The notes under the pieces are model-generated. The model saw nothing but the letters and a program-made list of their open reading frames with translations, had not been told where the DNA came from and made no database searches. Shown piece by piece: positions 41,273-51,634 of a stretch of DNA of 64,000 nucleotides. The DNA is from Chelydra serpentina. Lineage: Eukaryota > Chordata > Testudines > Chelydridae. The translations under genes were made by a program, and so were the position numbers. Each line of letters opens with the position of its first letter. Positions within the stretch are counted from its first letter, which is position 1. The stretch spans positions 434,001 through 498,000 of the forward strand of contig JBAIAC010000132.1 of assembly GCA_037349315.1 (NCBI GenBank). The letters run 5' to 3'.

Positions 41273-41732
41273 GAAGGGACGTGGCCACCTTTCCCCCGGC
41301 AGTGAGATATTCCATCTCCTCGTTCTTCATGCTGCTGTTGTTATTCCATGAATCATCAAAGATGGAATAAAAAGCTGAGCTTACTCCAGGGTGAGGAAAG
41401 AAAGGAGCCACCAACTCCCCCCAAAAATCTCAGTGCTCCAAAGAAAACCTGCCCCTGCTATCGGCATCACTGATGTGCTGGGGATAGGATGGGGAAAGGG
41501 ACTGTCTGAATTGTCTAGGCAGGGAATAAACCATCTACAGCAACATCATTAACCACAAACACACTCTCATCATGCTCCAGCCAGCAGGGAAATGAGCAGG
41601 AATTCTTGCTGTTCAGCCATGGACACACTTACACAATGGCACGGCAGTGAGTGTGTTGTGGAAGCTGGTCTGAGGAAACGATCACTCAGTGAGAACAGAA
41701 CTAGAGTGTAGTGAGAAAACTGCACAAAGCCA

Positions 41733-41814
41733 GTAGTTGTGGCTGAGTGGTGAAGGCGATGGGCTAGAAATCCATTGGGGTTTCCCTGCACAGGTTCGAG
41801 TCCTGTCAACTAGG
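41733..41814 (+). tRNA. TRNAS-AGA: tRNA-Ser (AGA)
   Basis: Paralogue of 24608 with the same flanks. Loop CTAGAAA, B box GGTTCGAGTCC, D arm GGCTGAGTGGTGAAGGCG. The first acceptor pair is G-G because the 3' strand ends CAACTAG, and one anticodon-stem pair is G-T. Confidence 0.8.
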
Positions 41815-42459
41815 GAGGAACTTGTGGTTCTTTAGTTTCAGTCCCTGAGTATCCTTGGTGTCAAGGGGAGCTGGGTCTTGTCTCCCTCTCAGGCTGTGTC
41901 CACACTACAGAGTTATGCTGCTTCAGTTGAAGTGTTTTAATTAAACACTCTGCTCCTTGTGTCACCAGAGCGCATCACTTAAATGCCAGGACGCTGAGGG
42001 ATTTCAGCTCCCTTTGTCCAGAGGGAACCTTCACCCCACTCCCAGCCAGATTCTTGTCCATGGGATCACTGTAGGGGGGTTGGGTGCCTCTTTGTCTTTT
42101 CTCTCTCTAGGACAGGCCAGGGGACTATAACTGGGGCATCTGAGCAGCCAGGACCTTCTGTGGAGCTACAATTTCCCTTCCCCTGTATGGTCTCATCTGT
42201 CATTGACTCCAGCCTTTTTCTATCCATCCTCAGCTCATCCCAAGCCAGCTGCCCTCACCTCGAAAAGACAGTGTCCCCTGGGGGGTGTAAATCACTGACC
42301 TCTCTCCTCTTTGAGCACTGACTGCCCCTCCATTTCCTGGCCTCTCAGTCTGTGCAGATGGGACCTTCCCCTCCCGTACCTTCTCCTTCCTCATCCCAAG
42401 CAGCACAGCGGGTGGGAATCTTAAAAGTACCCACATGACTTAGGAGCAGAAACCTCCAC

Positions 42460-42546
42460 AGATCCTCTTTGGGGTCCTCAAGGATTGAACTCACAACCCT
42501 GGGTTTAGCAGATCTATGCTCAAACCACTGAGCTATCCCCCCTGCC
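42460..42546 (-). mobile_element. SINE head fragment
   Basis: tRNA-related part of the turtle SINE only: GATAGCTCAGTGGTTTGAGC and GGTTGTGAGTTCAATCC on the minus strand. The body and CR1 tail are missing. Confidence 0.8.
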
Positions 42547-42589
42547 CAAGCCCCACCACCACCACCTTCCAGCAGGGGGTGGCAGCGCC

Positions 42590-43020
42590 CCCCCCATGCA
42601 GGTGAGAGGCTGAGTGTATCTCTGCACCCTGAGTCCAGGGCACGACTCTCTCTCCCCACACATAGAATCTGGCCCTGCTGCAAAGTGACCCCAAAGAACC
42701 AGCAGCCTCCAGGACAGCAGGATCGGCCTCAGAGCAGGGACTGTGTCCCCCATGCTGCTGTGAGGCCACTGGATGCTCTGGAGACAGGAGGGCTCTGAGT
42801 GTAACCCAGAGCAAACACAGCCCCTCTGGGGATGTAGCTCAGTGGTAGAGCGCATGCTTTGCATGTATGACGCCCTGGGTTCAATCCCCAGCATCTCCAA
42901 ATTCTCTTTTCACCTGGCTGCTTTGCTCACGCCCAGAGGGGAGGCTCCCCAGCAGTCTCCCTGCAGGAGTTTCAGTCCTGCTCAGTGAGGGGCAAGTGCC
43001 GATTGCAGGGAAGGTCTGTG
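42590..43020. repeat. Ala duplication block, copy 2
   Basis: Direct duplicate of 4990-5430 including the tRNA and the CACCTGGCTGCT flank behind it. Confidence 0.82.
42828..42899 (+). tRNA. TRNAA-UGC: tRNA-Ala (TGC)
   Basis: GGGGATG/CATCTCC acceptor, TAGCTCAGTGGTAGAGCGC, CTTTGCATG anticodon region (TGC), B box GGTTCAATCCC. TTTT follows at 42906. It looks functional; differs from the 5257 paralogue at the first anticodon base. Confidence 0.9.
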
Positions 43021-43875
43021 GGGGTTTCTGCTCCTAAAGTCACCTGGATACTTTTGAGATTCCCACCCGCTGTGCTGCTTGGGACGATGGTGGACGAGGA
43101 AGGAGAAGGTACGGGAGGGAAAGGTCCCATCTGCATAGACTGAGAGGCCAGGAAAAGGATGGGCAGTCAGTGTTCAGAGAGGAGAGAGGTCAGTGATACA
43201 GACTCTGTGACAGAGACTGACTGGGGCTCCTCTCGGCATGGCCCCAATGGGGAAGGAAAGAGACCGGTGGGGGGAGGGAGTAGACGGGCAGAAGGAGTCA
43301 AATGGGGCTAAACCAGAATAGAGATTTTCTTCCGGTTAAAATGTCCTGAAGTCTCGTCGCTGAAAAGCCCCATCTGGAGCGAGGTGTGAACCAGCAGCCT
43401 GTCAATGCCCAGGCAAAGGGGTGACCCCCAGAGACTGAGAGCTGCCGACTGCCCCGCTGGGGCTAAGACGCACCTGCCGTGGTGCCCCTGGTTGGTGCAA
43501 AGGAGACTCTGGCTGGGGTGCTGAGTTCAGCCCTTACCCGGAGCCCTGGTGTCTATTCCCCATGTAGCTTCCCCACTTGCTTTGCCTCATTCCCGTGGAA
43601 AGTGCCGTACCAGGGTAATGGGAGTAAGTTCTAAACTGGGGAGGTTGGTGCAAAGCTTGGGAACTCCCCTCCCCCCGCCCCCCTGTGCTGCCATTAGCTC
43701 TGGGTGGGTTGTTCCCAGGCAGGGAGAATCGATTTATTTGCTGCTGAGAAAGCTGCCAGGACAGGTCTGTGGGCACCAGATCTCCCGGCTCCTCCCAGCA
43801 CAGCCCAGGCTCCATCCCTGCCCCAGTCACTGCTGGAGGAGGGTCCTAGATGCACTGAGCGTGAGGCCTTTACAA
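43021..43875. other. Unassigned non-coding sequence
   Basis: No exon, tRNA or repeat family recognised. Confidence 0.35.
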
Positions 43876-43948
43876 GTCTTCTTAGTGCAGTTGGCAGAGC
43901 GTCAGTCTCATAATGTGAAGGTCCTGAGTTCAAGCCTCAGAGAGGGCA
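43876..43948 (+). tRNA. TRNAM-CAU: tRNA-Met (CAT), elongator
   Basis: Acceptor GTCTTCT/AGAGGGC fully paired with wobbles, TAGTGCAGTTGGCAGAGCG D arm, TCAGTCTCATAATGTGAAGG anticodon arm with one G-G mismatch, B box AGTTCAAGCCT. TTTT follows at 43953. Probably transcribed; the anticodon-stem mismatch leaves function uncertain. Confidence 0.8.
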
Positions 43949-44917
43949 GCTGATTTTGCTCCTGGCTTCAGATTTTCTAGAGGAAATCAGAGAAAAGAGA
44001 CTGGAGCAGTGTGGTTTTGAGACACCCTCCCATCCAGCTCACACACACACAGACTTTTCAAAGGCATTAACTTTTCCTTCTCCTTTATGACTGGTTAATG
44101 CAACTGGAAATAGGGATTCCTAGAGGCCCCGTTCCCAGAGCTCACACCCACAGGGCCACTCTCACCCCCCCCCCCCCCACACACACACACCTACACCTCC
44201 CATCTGGTGGTGGGAGGGGAACAGGGGAAATGACAAAAGAAGTAAGAGATGAAGAGAAAGGAGGGAGGGATGGAGGAAAAGGTCAAACAAAAAGGACAAA
44301 CCCTAATGTCCCCAGTGATTCTGAGGGACAAATCCTAAGTGGGAAATAAAATTCTGCCATCTGAAGCGACTGTTTTCCATGCCTAGAATTCAGCTGGCAC
44401 CAGATGGATCAGACTGAACAGGTCCCAAACCTCTCGGAGGCTCGTACCGTCTAACCAGGGACGTCTGTTTTCTAGGTAAGTCCGTAAAAGCAAAGGAGAA
44501 AACTCCAAAGAGGTTCCTCCTGGCGCTCACGTCCGTGAACCCTAATACTCTCTCAGTCCTCCGAGAGAGACCTCGACAAGGAGACTTGCTGAAGCAAAGC
44601 CACGGGGGTCTCCGAGGTTTCCCTGGCCCTGCGCCCCTGGCCTGGCCTGGCTGATGTCAGCATCTCTCTGTGAGGTCACCGCCTCCCCACCACCTTTGAC
44701 CAATAGGCCGAGGTCCTGCAAAAGGCCTTTGTGATGTCACTGCCACACCCCTCCCCTGCAATGCTAATGTCCTGCCGCTGGCCAGACACTTGGGAGGTTT
44801 GAGCTACTCCCTGGGGATCACCCCACTCAATGAGTGTCCATTCTAGGAAGCAAGCCGGCTAGACAGTAAAACATCAGAGGCTGCTCCCAATGCTACACTC
44901 ACTTTTTCAGAAATTAG
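43949..44917. other. Unassigned non-coding sequence with a short CA tract
   Basis: A poly-C/CA run lies at 44167-44193. Otherwise nothing recognised. Confidence 0.35.
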
Positions 44918-45250
44918 TAGACTTTATGGTCAGAAGAGACCATTAGAGCATCTAATCTGACCCCCTGCATCTCACAGGCCTCCTGTGTACCACAAGAGCT
45001 ACTTTTGGGGCAAACACATTCCAGAAAGGCATCTAGTCTTCATTAAATGACATCAAGAGATGGAGAATCCACCACTTCCCTTGGTACCTTGTTCCTGTGG
45101 TGAATAATCCTCGCTGTTGAATAATCCTCCCTGATTTGTAATTTGTCTCTTTTTACCTTCCAGCCATTGGATCTCGTTATGCCTTTCTCTGCTAGATTAA
45201 AGAGCCCTTTAATACCCAATATTTTCTCTCCATTAAGGCACCGGCTTGTC
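44918..45250 (-). mobile_element. CR1 LINE 3'-end fragment
   Basis: Minus-strand CR1-like 3' region with GTAGACTTTATGGTCAGAAG, CTAATCTGACCCCCTGC, GAGATGGAGAATCCACCAC and ATAATCCTCCCTGATTTG on the plus strand. A different CR1 subfamily from the 5461 and 13997 fragments. Confidence 0.8.
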
Positions 45251-45548
45251 TGCCCCCCTCTGGGAGCTGAGAAGCTTTTTCAGACTCTCCCCCACTAGAT
45301 GAGTCCAGCAGCACCTCACCCTCGTAGGAAAATCCTAAATTCCACCCTCCCTCCCTGGTTTCTCTGACCAACTGATGGCGACAGCGTTCTCAGCCAACCC
45401 CAGCTCTCTGGTCTAGAAAGCAGCATCTAACCAGCCTTGGAACAGCTCCGGTTTGCTCGCTGGAGATATAATAAACCAGGAAAGAAGGTAAATGTCAGAA
45501 ATGGAACCTCAGCTCGCAAATAAACACCCTCGGGGATCCTTCTACACT

Positions 45549-45690
45549 CAGGGTATGTCTATGTTATGAAATTATGTCGAATTTATAGAAGTCGAGCTTC
45601 TATAGAAAGAGATTTTATACTGTCGATTGTGTGTGTCCCCACTAAGCAGGAGGATTTCGAGTTAGTGGGGCCCTGTGCGTGGCTTAATTT
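45549..45690. mobile_element. Left-end fragment of a DNA transposon
   Basis: GGGTATGTCTATGTTATG, AGAAGTCGAGCTTC and ACAGT/ACTGTCGATTGTGTG are typical of a dispersed non-autonomous transposon of turtles. The right end is not seen. Confidence 0.5.
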
Positions 45691-45821
45691 TCAGGGCCCC
45701 CCCTTGGGACACATCCGAGAAAAAGAACATTCTCTCCCATCTCCCCCCATTGTTCTTTTTTCTTCTTTACCCTCCTCCTCTACTATCAGTAATGGGAAGT
45801 GAAGGAACATCAAGTGAGTTA

Positions 45822-47560
45822 CCTTGATTGGGGCAGGGGGTTGGGGTGTAGGAGGGGTGGTGGGGGTCAGGTTTTGGTAAGGAGTTTGGGTGGTTGGGTG
45901 AGGGCTCTGGGCTGGGGCAGGGGCAGGGGAGTGAGGGCTCTGGGAGGATGTTTGGGTGCGGTATGTGGGCTCTGGGGTGGGGTAGGGCAGGGGGTTGGGG
46001 TGGGGGGCTGAGGGGTGAGGGCTCTGGGAAGGAGTTTGGGTGTGGTATGTGGGCTCTGGGCTAGGGCAGGGGGTTGGGGTGGGGGGCTGAGGGGTGAGGG
46101 CTCTGGGCAGGAGTTTGGATGTGGTATGGGGCTGTGGGCTGGGGCAGGGGGGTGGGGTGGGGGGCTGAGGGGTGAGGGCTCTGGGAAGGAGTTTGGGTGT
46201 GGTATGTGGGCTCTGGGCTAGGGCAGGGGGTTGGGGTGGGGGGCTGAGGGGTGAGGGCTCTGGGCAGGAGTTTGGGTGTGGTATGGGGGCTGTGGGCTGG
46301 GGCAGGGGGGTGGGGTGGGGGGCTGAGGGGGGCTCTTGGAAGGAGTTTGGGTGTGGTATGTGGGCTCTGGGGTAGGGCAGGGGGTTGGGGTGGGGGGCTG
46401 AGGGGTGAGGGCTCTTGGAAGGAGTTTGGATGTGGTATGGGGCTGTGGGCTGGGGCAGGGGGTTGTGGGGGGCTGAGGGGGGCTCTGGGCAGGAGTTTGG
46501 ATGTGGTATGGGGCTGTGGGCTGGGGCAGGGGGTTGGGGTGGGGGGCTGAGGGGTGAGGGCTCTGGGCAGGAGTTTGGGTGTGGTATGGGGGCTCTGGGC
46601 TGGGGCAGGGGGTTGGGGTGGGGGGCTGAGGGGTGAGGGCTCTGGGCAGGAGTTTGGATGTGGTATGGGGGCTCTGGGCTGGGGCAGGGGGTTGGGGTGG
46701 GGGGCTGAGGGGTGAGGGCTCTGGGAAGGAGTTTGGGTGTGGTATGGGGCTGTGGGCTGGGGCAGGGGGTTGGGGTGGGGGGCTGAGGGGGGCTCTGGGC
46801 AGGAGTTTGGATGTGGTATGGGGCTGTGGGCTGGGGCAGGGGGTTGGGGTGGGGGGGCTGAGGGGGGCTCTGGGCAGGAGTTTGGGTGTGGTATGGGGGC
46901 TGTGGGCTGGGGCAGGGGGTTGGGGTGGGGGGCTGAGGGGTGAGGGCTCTTGGAAGGAGTTTGGATGTGGTATGGGGGCTCTGGGCTGGGGCAGGGGGTT
47001 GGGGTGGGGGGCTGAGGGGGGCTCTTGGAAGGAGTTTGGGTTTGGTATGGGGGCTGTGGGCTGGGGCAGGGGGTTGGGGTGGGGGGCTGAGGGGTGAGGG
47101 CTCTGGGCAGGAGTTTGGATGTGGTATGGGGGGCTGTGGGCTGGGGCAGGGGGGTGGGGTGGGGGCTGAGGGGGGCTCTGGGCAGGAGTTTGGATGTGGT
47201 ATGGGGCTGTGGGCTGGGGCAGGGGGGTTGGGGTGGGGGGCTGAGGGTGAGGCTCTGGGCAGGAGTTTGGATGTGGTATGGGGCTGTGGGCTGGGGCAGG
47301 GGGGTTGGGGTGGGGGGCTGAGGGGGGCTCTGGGCAGGAGTTTGGATGTGGTATGGGGCTGTGGGCTGGGGCAGGGGGTTGGGGTGGGGGGCTGAGGGGT
47401 GAGGGCTCTGGGCAGGAGTTTGGATGTGGTATGGGGGCTGTGGGGCGAGGGCAGGGGGTTGGGGTGGAGGGCTGAGGGGGGCTCTGGGCAGGAGTTTGGA
47501 TTGTGGTATGGGGGCTCTGGGCGAGGGCAGGGGGTTGGGGTGCAGGAAGGGGTCAGGAGG
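45822..47560. repeat. G-rich minisatellite, about 77-bp unit
   Basis: Roughly 22 copies of a 71-79 bp unit: GGGGCAGGGGGTTGGGGTGG, GGGGCTGAGGGGTGAGG, GCTCTGGGCAGGAGTTTGG, ATGTGGTATGGGGCTGTGG. Dense G runs on the plus strand. The proline-rich minus-strand frame of 729 codons is a by-product. Confidence 0.95.
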
Positions 47561-48620
47561 TGGCACTTATCTTGAGCTGCGCGGCTCCCAAAGCGACCGG
47601 TACACAAACGGCAGCGATTCCTAGGTCGGGGGGGGGGGGCAGGGAGTCCTCCATGCTCCACTGCCTGCAGGCTCTGCCCACACAGCTCCCATTGGCCTGC
47701 AGTTCCCAGCCAATGGACGCGCAGAGTTGGCGCTAGGGATGGGAGCAGCGCGTTGGAGACGCACCCCCAGAGGATGCAGGGACATGCCGGCCACTTCTGG
47801 GAGCGGCGCGGCATGGAGGGAGGGAGGCAGAGTGGGCAGGGAGCCACCTTAGCGCTGCTGGGACGTCTCTGCACACCCATTTGTGGGGGGGGGGGATTAA
47901 CTATTTTGACCCCTGGGCAGCAGAAACTGTCTCTGAAACTCTAAGTCCTGGTATTAAGGGCCTGGCTACTGAAGGAACAGCACAGCAGTGACAATGGTGC
48001 AGGGCGCGGCTAAACCATTTAACCAAACACAAGTGAAAATGAATCAACTAATTTCAGGAGACGATATGAAGACAAGGAAAAAAACAATTTTGTAAAGAAA
48101 TTATTTGTCCTGCTTAGCAGAGTTACATAGAAACTGCCATAGCAATTCACGAGAGAACATTCAAAAACAAAGAGAGAGAACGTTGCCTAAACTTATTAGT
48201 AATAAGAATCTAATGGGCATTTCCCTCAGAGTATAATATAACAATAGCGAAGTGGCAATGTGTCCAATTGTGAAAACAAATTCCCTGTTAGGACCAGTCC
48301 CCAATCCGGGGTCAGTGACTCTGCATCCGAACTGAGGTACATGTTATTCTAAACAGTCTGTTCACTGGCCAGTTACCCCTATTGAATACAGACACAGCCA
48401 TATTCGATGCATTGGTTACTGTCCATTCAGCAGGTTATTTCCTACTTATTTATAATCACTGAAGCTGCTCTAAGCGGATGGGAGAGAGCTGTCCTGTCCG
48501 TGTAGTGAATCCACCTCCCCGAGAGGCGGGAGCTATGTCAGTGGGAGAAGCTATGTCGGTGGGTGTGCAAGCTGTTCTGTTTACACGTCTATATAATGTT
48601 TAATCAATTACACACAATAT
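47561..48620. other. Unassigned; AT-rich upstream of tRNA-Cys
   Basis: 47560-47950 is GC-rich without recognised content; 48000-48620 is AT-rich single-copy-looking sequence. Confidence 0.35.
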
Positions 48621-48692
48621 GGGGGTATAGCTCAGTGGTAGAGTGTTTGACTGCAGGTCAGGTGGTTCTTGGTTCAAATCCAAGTGTCCCCT
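48621..48692 (+). tRNA. TRNAC-GCA: tRNA-Cys (GCA)
   Basis: GGGGGTA/TGTCCCC acceptor pairs throughout, TAGCTCAGTGGTAGAGTG D arm, TTGACTGCAGGTCAGG anticodon arm (GCA), B box GGTTCAAATCC. Only TTT follows at 48708. It is the single Cys gene and has no duplicate here. Confidence 0.9.
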
Positions 48693-48829
48693 TAAATATC
48701 CGATCCTTTAACAAAAAAATGTGCATATCCATTTCCATTCTGTTCAGGATTCCCCTGAATGGGGATGCCTGAAATGGATGGAAACACTCAACGTTTTCCG
48801 TTGCAAATCCATAAAAACCTAGCAAACAC

Positions 48830-49225
48830 GTCCCTCAGTGCATCTATACTGTGATAAGGCCCGGCTGGCCTGGATCGTCTGACTTGGACGTCTCGGTCTC
48901 TGGTTGTGGGGCTAAAAGGTGCAGTGTGGACATTGGGCTGAGACTGGAGCCCGGCCTCGGAGACCCTCACCCCTCGTGGGATCTCAGAGGCTGGGCTCAA
49001 GCCCAAGCGTCTACACTGTAATTTTATAGCCCTGCAGCACAAGCCCCACAAGCCTGGATCAGCTGAGCCAGGGTTTGAGAACAGTGACTTGGGTGTGTTA
49101 ATGGCAGGGTAGACGTAACGCTAGGCTATGTCCACACTGCAATGAACACCCAGGGCTGCCCCGTGCCAGCTCAGGCTCCCAGGGCTTGGGCTGTGGGGTG
49201 TAAATTTGCAGTGTAGACATCTCGG
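48830..49225. mobile_element. Short non-autonomous DNA transposons
   Basis: 49126-49220 has inverted ends ATGTCCACACTGCAA and TTGCAGTGTAGACAT. The adjacent 48837-49110 has similar GTCTACACTGTAATTT and CTATACTGTGATAAGG motifs. No coding capacity. Confidence 0.55.
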
Positions 49226-49738
49226 CTCAGGCTCAGTAACCGGGCTCTGCGGACCCCACGAGGTTGGGAGGGAGTTTAGCAAGCGACAAAGGGAAATCGG
49301 CCGTGGAGTATTACCCTGGCTCACTGGCAGTTCCCCATTGGTCTGTCTGCTTTGGGGCAGGGACCATAACACGTCCTGCTGCATTCGTTATTTCAAAGTG
49401 TGGTTTAGGATTTTCAGTCTCAGACACGGTGCACAAAGCAGGACTCCACCCTCGGCGTAACTCAAATGAGCTGCCCACAGATTCTGGCAGCGACAACGAG
49501 GCATTTGTGTGAGAGTCAGACCTGCCCTTGTCCCAGAGGGAGGGGTCGTCTGGGAGGGGCCTGGAACACGGACCTGTTGGCTCTTAACTCCCAAACTTTC
49601 AGTAACTCTGTTATCAGTGCCTGGGAGTGTAATTTAAACCATAAAAACAGCCACACTGGGCTAGACCAAAGGCCCATCTAGCTCTGTATCTTCTCTTCTG
49701 ACAGTAGCCAATGCCAGGTGCCCCAAAAGCCACTCACA

Positions 49739-49812
49739 AGGCACCACTGGGAGTTAAACCCAGGATCTCCTGTTTACAAAACAGGTGCATTAACCAGTTA
49801 AGCCATGGTGCC
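49739..49812 (-). tRNA. tRNA-Thr (TGT), B box altered
   Basis: Acceptor and anticodon arm (CCTGT-TTTGTAA-ACAGG) pair fully. The B box reads GGTTTAACTCC with the invariant C56 changed to T. TTTT follows on the minus strand. Transcription is likely weakened. Confidence 0.75.
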
Positions 49813-49952
49813 TGCCTGTTGCTAAAGCTTGGGTGTCTTGCCACACTTGACTCTCTGCCAGACCCCACCTTGGGCCTTTGCTTGTGTTTGGAGTCTGCAA
49901 AGCAGAGGACAGGGAAGTTTTCCTGGCAAGCTGTGTGTGTGTGTGAATCCTT

Positions 49953-51469
49953 GGCCAGGTCTGCACTACAAAGTTATTTCAGCATCATTATATTGCTCAG
50001 GCATGTAAAAAACCACGACGTTCCCTCGGTCACCAGCCTGGTGACAAAACTGCCTCTATTTGCGACAAAATAAACCCACCTTGAGAGGCCTGGAGCTTTT
50101 TCCAGCAAACTGAGAGTGACCTAGCCCAGGGCTACACTAGGGGAGGGGGGTCGATCTACGATACGCAGATTCAGCTACGTGAATAACGTAGCTGAAATCG
50201 GCGTATCATAATCGGCTTACCTGACCATGAAGACGGCGGCGCGTCGATCACTGCAGCTCCCCCGTCGACTCCGCTTGCGCCGGTCGATGACGTGGTTTTA
50301 CGGCGCCGACGGGGAGCGCGATCGGGGATCGATTAGGCGCGTCTTAATGAGACGCGAAAAATCGATCCCCGATAGATCGATTGCTACCCGCCGATCCGGC
50401 GGGTAGTGAAGACAAGCCCCAAGTGTCAGTGTAGACGCTGCTGGTCATTATATCACCAGAACTGGCCTCCGCCAGTATCCCACAATGCCCGCCGGGAACT
50501 CCCCTGCCCTGCCTTCCTGCTCCAGAGGCTGGGCCCCTCCCCTCTCATCGCTCCGGGAAGTTCTGACGGCTGAGCCTGCTGCTCTGCTCCGGCAGCAAGG
50601 AGCAAATCACTGCCGGGGGATGCTGCTCCCCGCACGGCGACCACAGAGATGGGGGCGGAAGCTCCTTACAGTGGGGGGGCCACCGGCATCTAAACTCACC
50701 CCATGACACCCCTTTCCTCTAAGGACCTGCACTCACACCTCCCCTTCTCCCTGGGGCCCCAACCCTACACCGCCCCGTCTCCCTGAGGCTCCATCCCACC
50801 CTGTTCCCCCAAGGCCACAAACACAGAATGCCTCTTCTCGTCAGGGCTCCGTCCTGTTCCCCCCTCCACTGTTCGTCCTTACGGCTGGTAACCCCCCTGT
50901 TCCGGCCCCTGACACAGAGCCAGGCAGGCAGCAGCATGTGTGTGTGAGAGAGAGAGAGAGGGAGAGACACTGCTGTGCTGTGCTGAGCTGAACCAGTGAG
51001 GGAAGCAGGGGCTGATGTCAGGGGTGTTCCCCTCCCCTTGCTTCAGGACTGGGGTGTCCCCCTCCCCCTGCCTGAGGACTGGTTGGTTCCAGCAGCTGTC
51101 TGAGCTTAGACACAGTGTGCCAGCACACTCTCTCTTCCCCAACGCACAGACGGGCTCTCCACACACACACACTTCAGTGGAGAAGCAGCTGGCAATCTAG
51201 TAGGCTGCCCATGGAAACAATGGGACAGAGAAACCTGCATCATGTGATGCTGCACCGGCCTATGAGCCATTGCAAACCCCTCCCACAGCCCCCTGCGGCC
51301 AGTTGCACAGTGCGATAGCTACCCACAGTGCACTGCTCTTTGGGGCGTTTCAAGGGCTGCTGGCGTGGATGCGTTCTGGTGACACAAGCAGCATAGTGTG
51401 GACATGCAACAGCAGTTTAATTAAAACACTTTAACTAAAGTGGCATAACTCAGCACTGTGGACACAGCC
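49953..51469 (-). mobile_element. Long non-autonomous DNA transposon D1, inverse copy
   Basis: Ends GGCCAGGTCTGCACTACAAA and GCACTGTGGACACAGCC. Interrupted by the 300-bp element at 50121. Lacks the hAT element that interrupts copy 1. Confidence 0.75.
50121..50420. mobile_element. CpG-rich insertion in D1 (family D2)
   Basis: The flank reads GAGAGTGAC before and AAGTGTCAGTGTAGACGC after; at 30550 the same flank is continuous. Ends GGGCTACACTA and TAGTGAAGACAAGCCC are loosely inverted. At 50324-50370, GGGGATCGATT with CGCGTCT pairs to AGACGCG with AATCGATCCCC. No clear target duplication. CpG density is high, suggesting youth. Confidence 0.75.
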
Positions 51470-51552
51470 TGAGAGTGAGACGAGAGAAGACCTAGCTCCG
51501 CTTGACACCAAGGGATGCTCAGGTACTGAAACTAAAGAACCACAAGTTCCTC

Positions 51553-51634
51553 CGTAGTTGACAGGATTTGAACCTGCTCAGGGAGATCCCAATGGAGTTC
51601 AAGTCCCTCACCTTAACCACTCAGCCACAACTAC
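51553..51634 (-). tRNA. TRNAS-UGA: tRNA-Ser (TGA), from an AGA-type copy
   Basis: Acceptor GTAGTTG/CAACTAC paired, GGCTGAGTGGTTAAGG D arm, loop CTTGAAC (TGA), B box GGTTCAAATCC. Its flanks match those of the AGA genes at 24608 and 41733. The anticodon stem AGGGA/TCCAT has a mismatch. Confidence 0.78.

Larger units (their letters stand above)
40930..41975 (+). repeat. Ser duplication block, partial copy
   Basis: Same orientation as 23550, inverse to 51460-52290. It contains the Ser tRNA and the first part of D1 (GGCTGTGTCCACACTACAGA), then breaks off. It lacks the element at 24031 but carries a MITE at 41149. Confidence 0.85.

Noticed and set aside
43380..43460. Possible minus-strand tRNA around CTGGTTCACACC
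   Set aside because: A B-box-like string alone; no cloverleaf could be drawn.
45691..47880. 729-codon proline-rich minus-strand open frame
   Set aside because: It follows the G-rich minisatellite, repeats the unit exactly, and has no domain, splice or promoter evidence.
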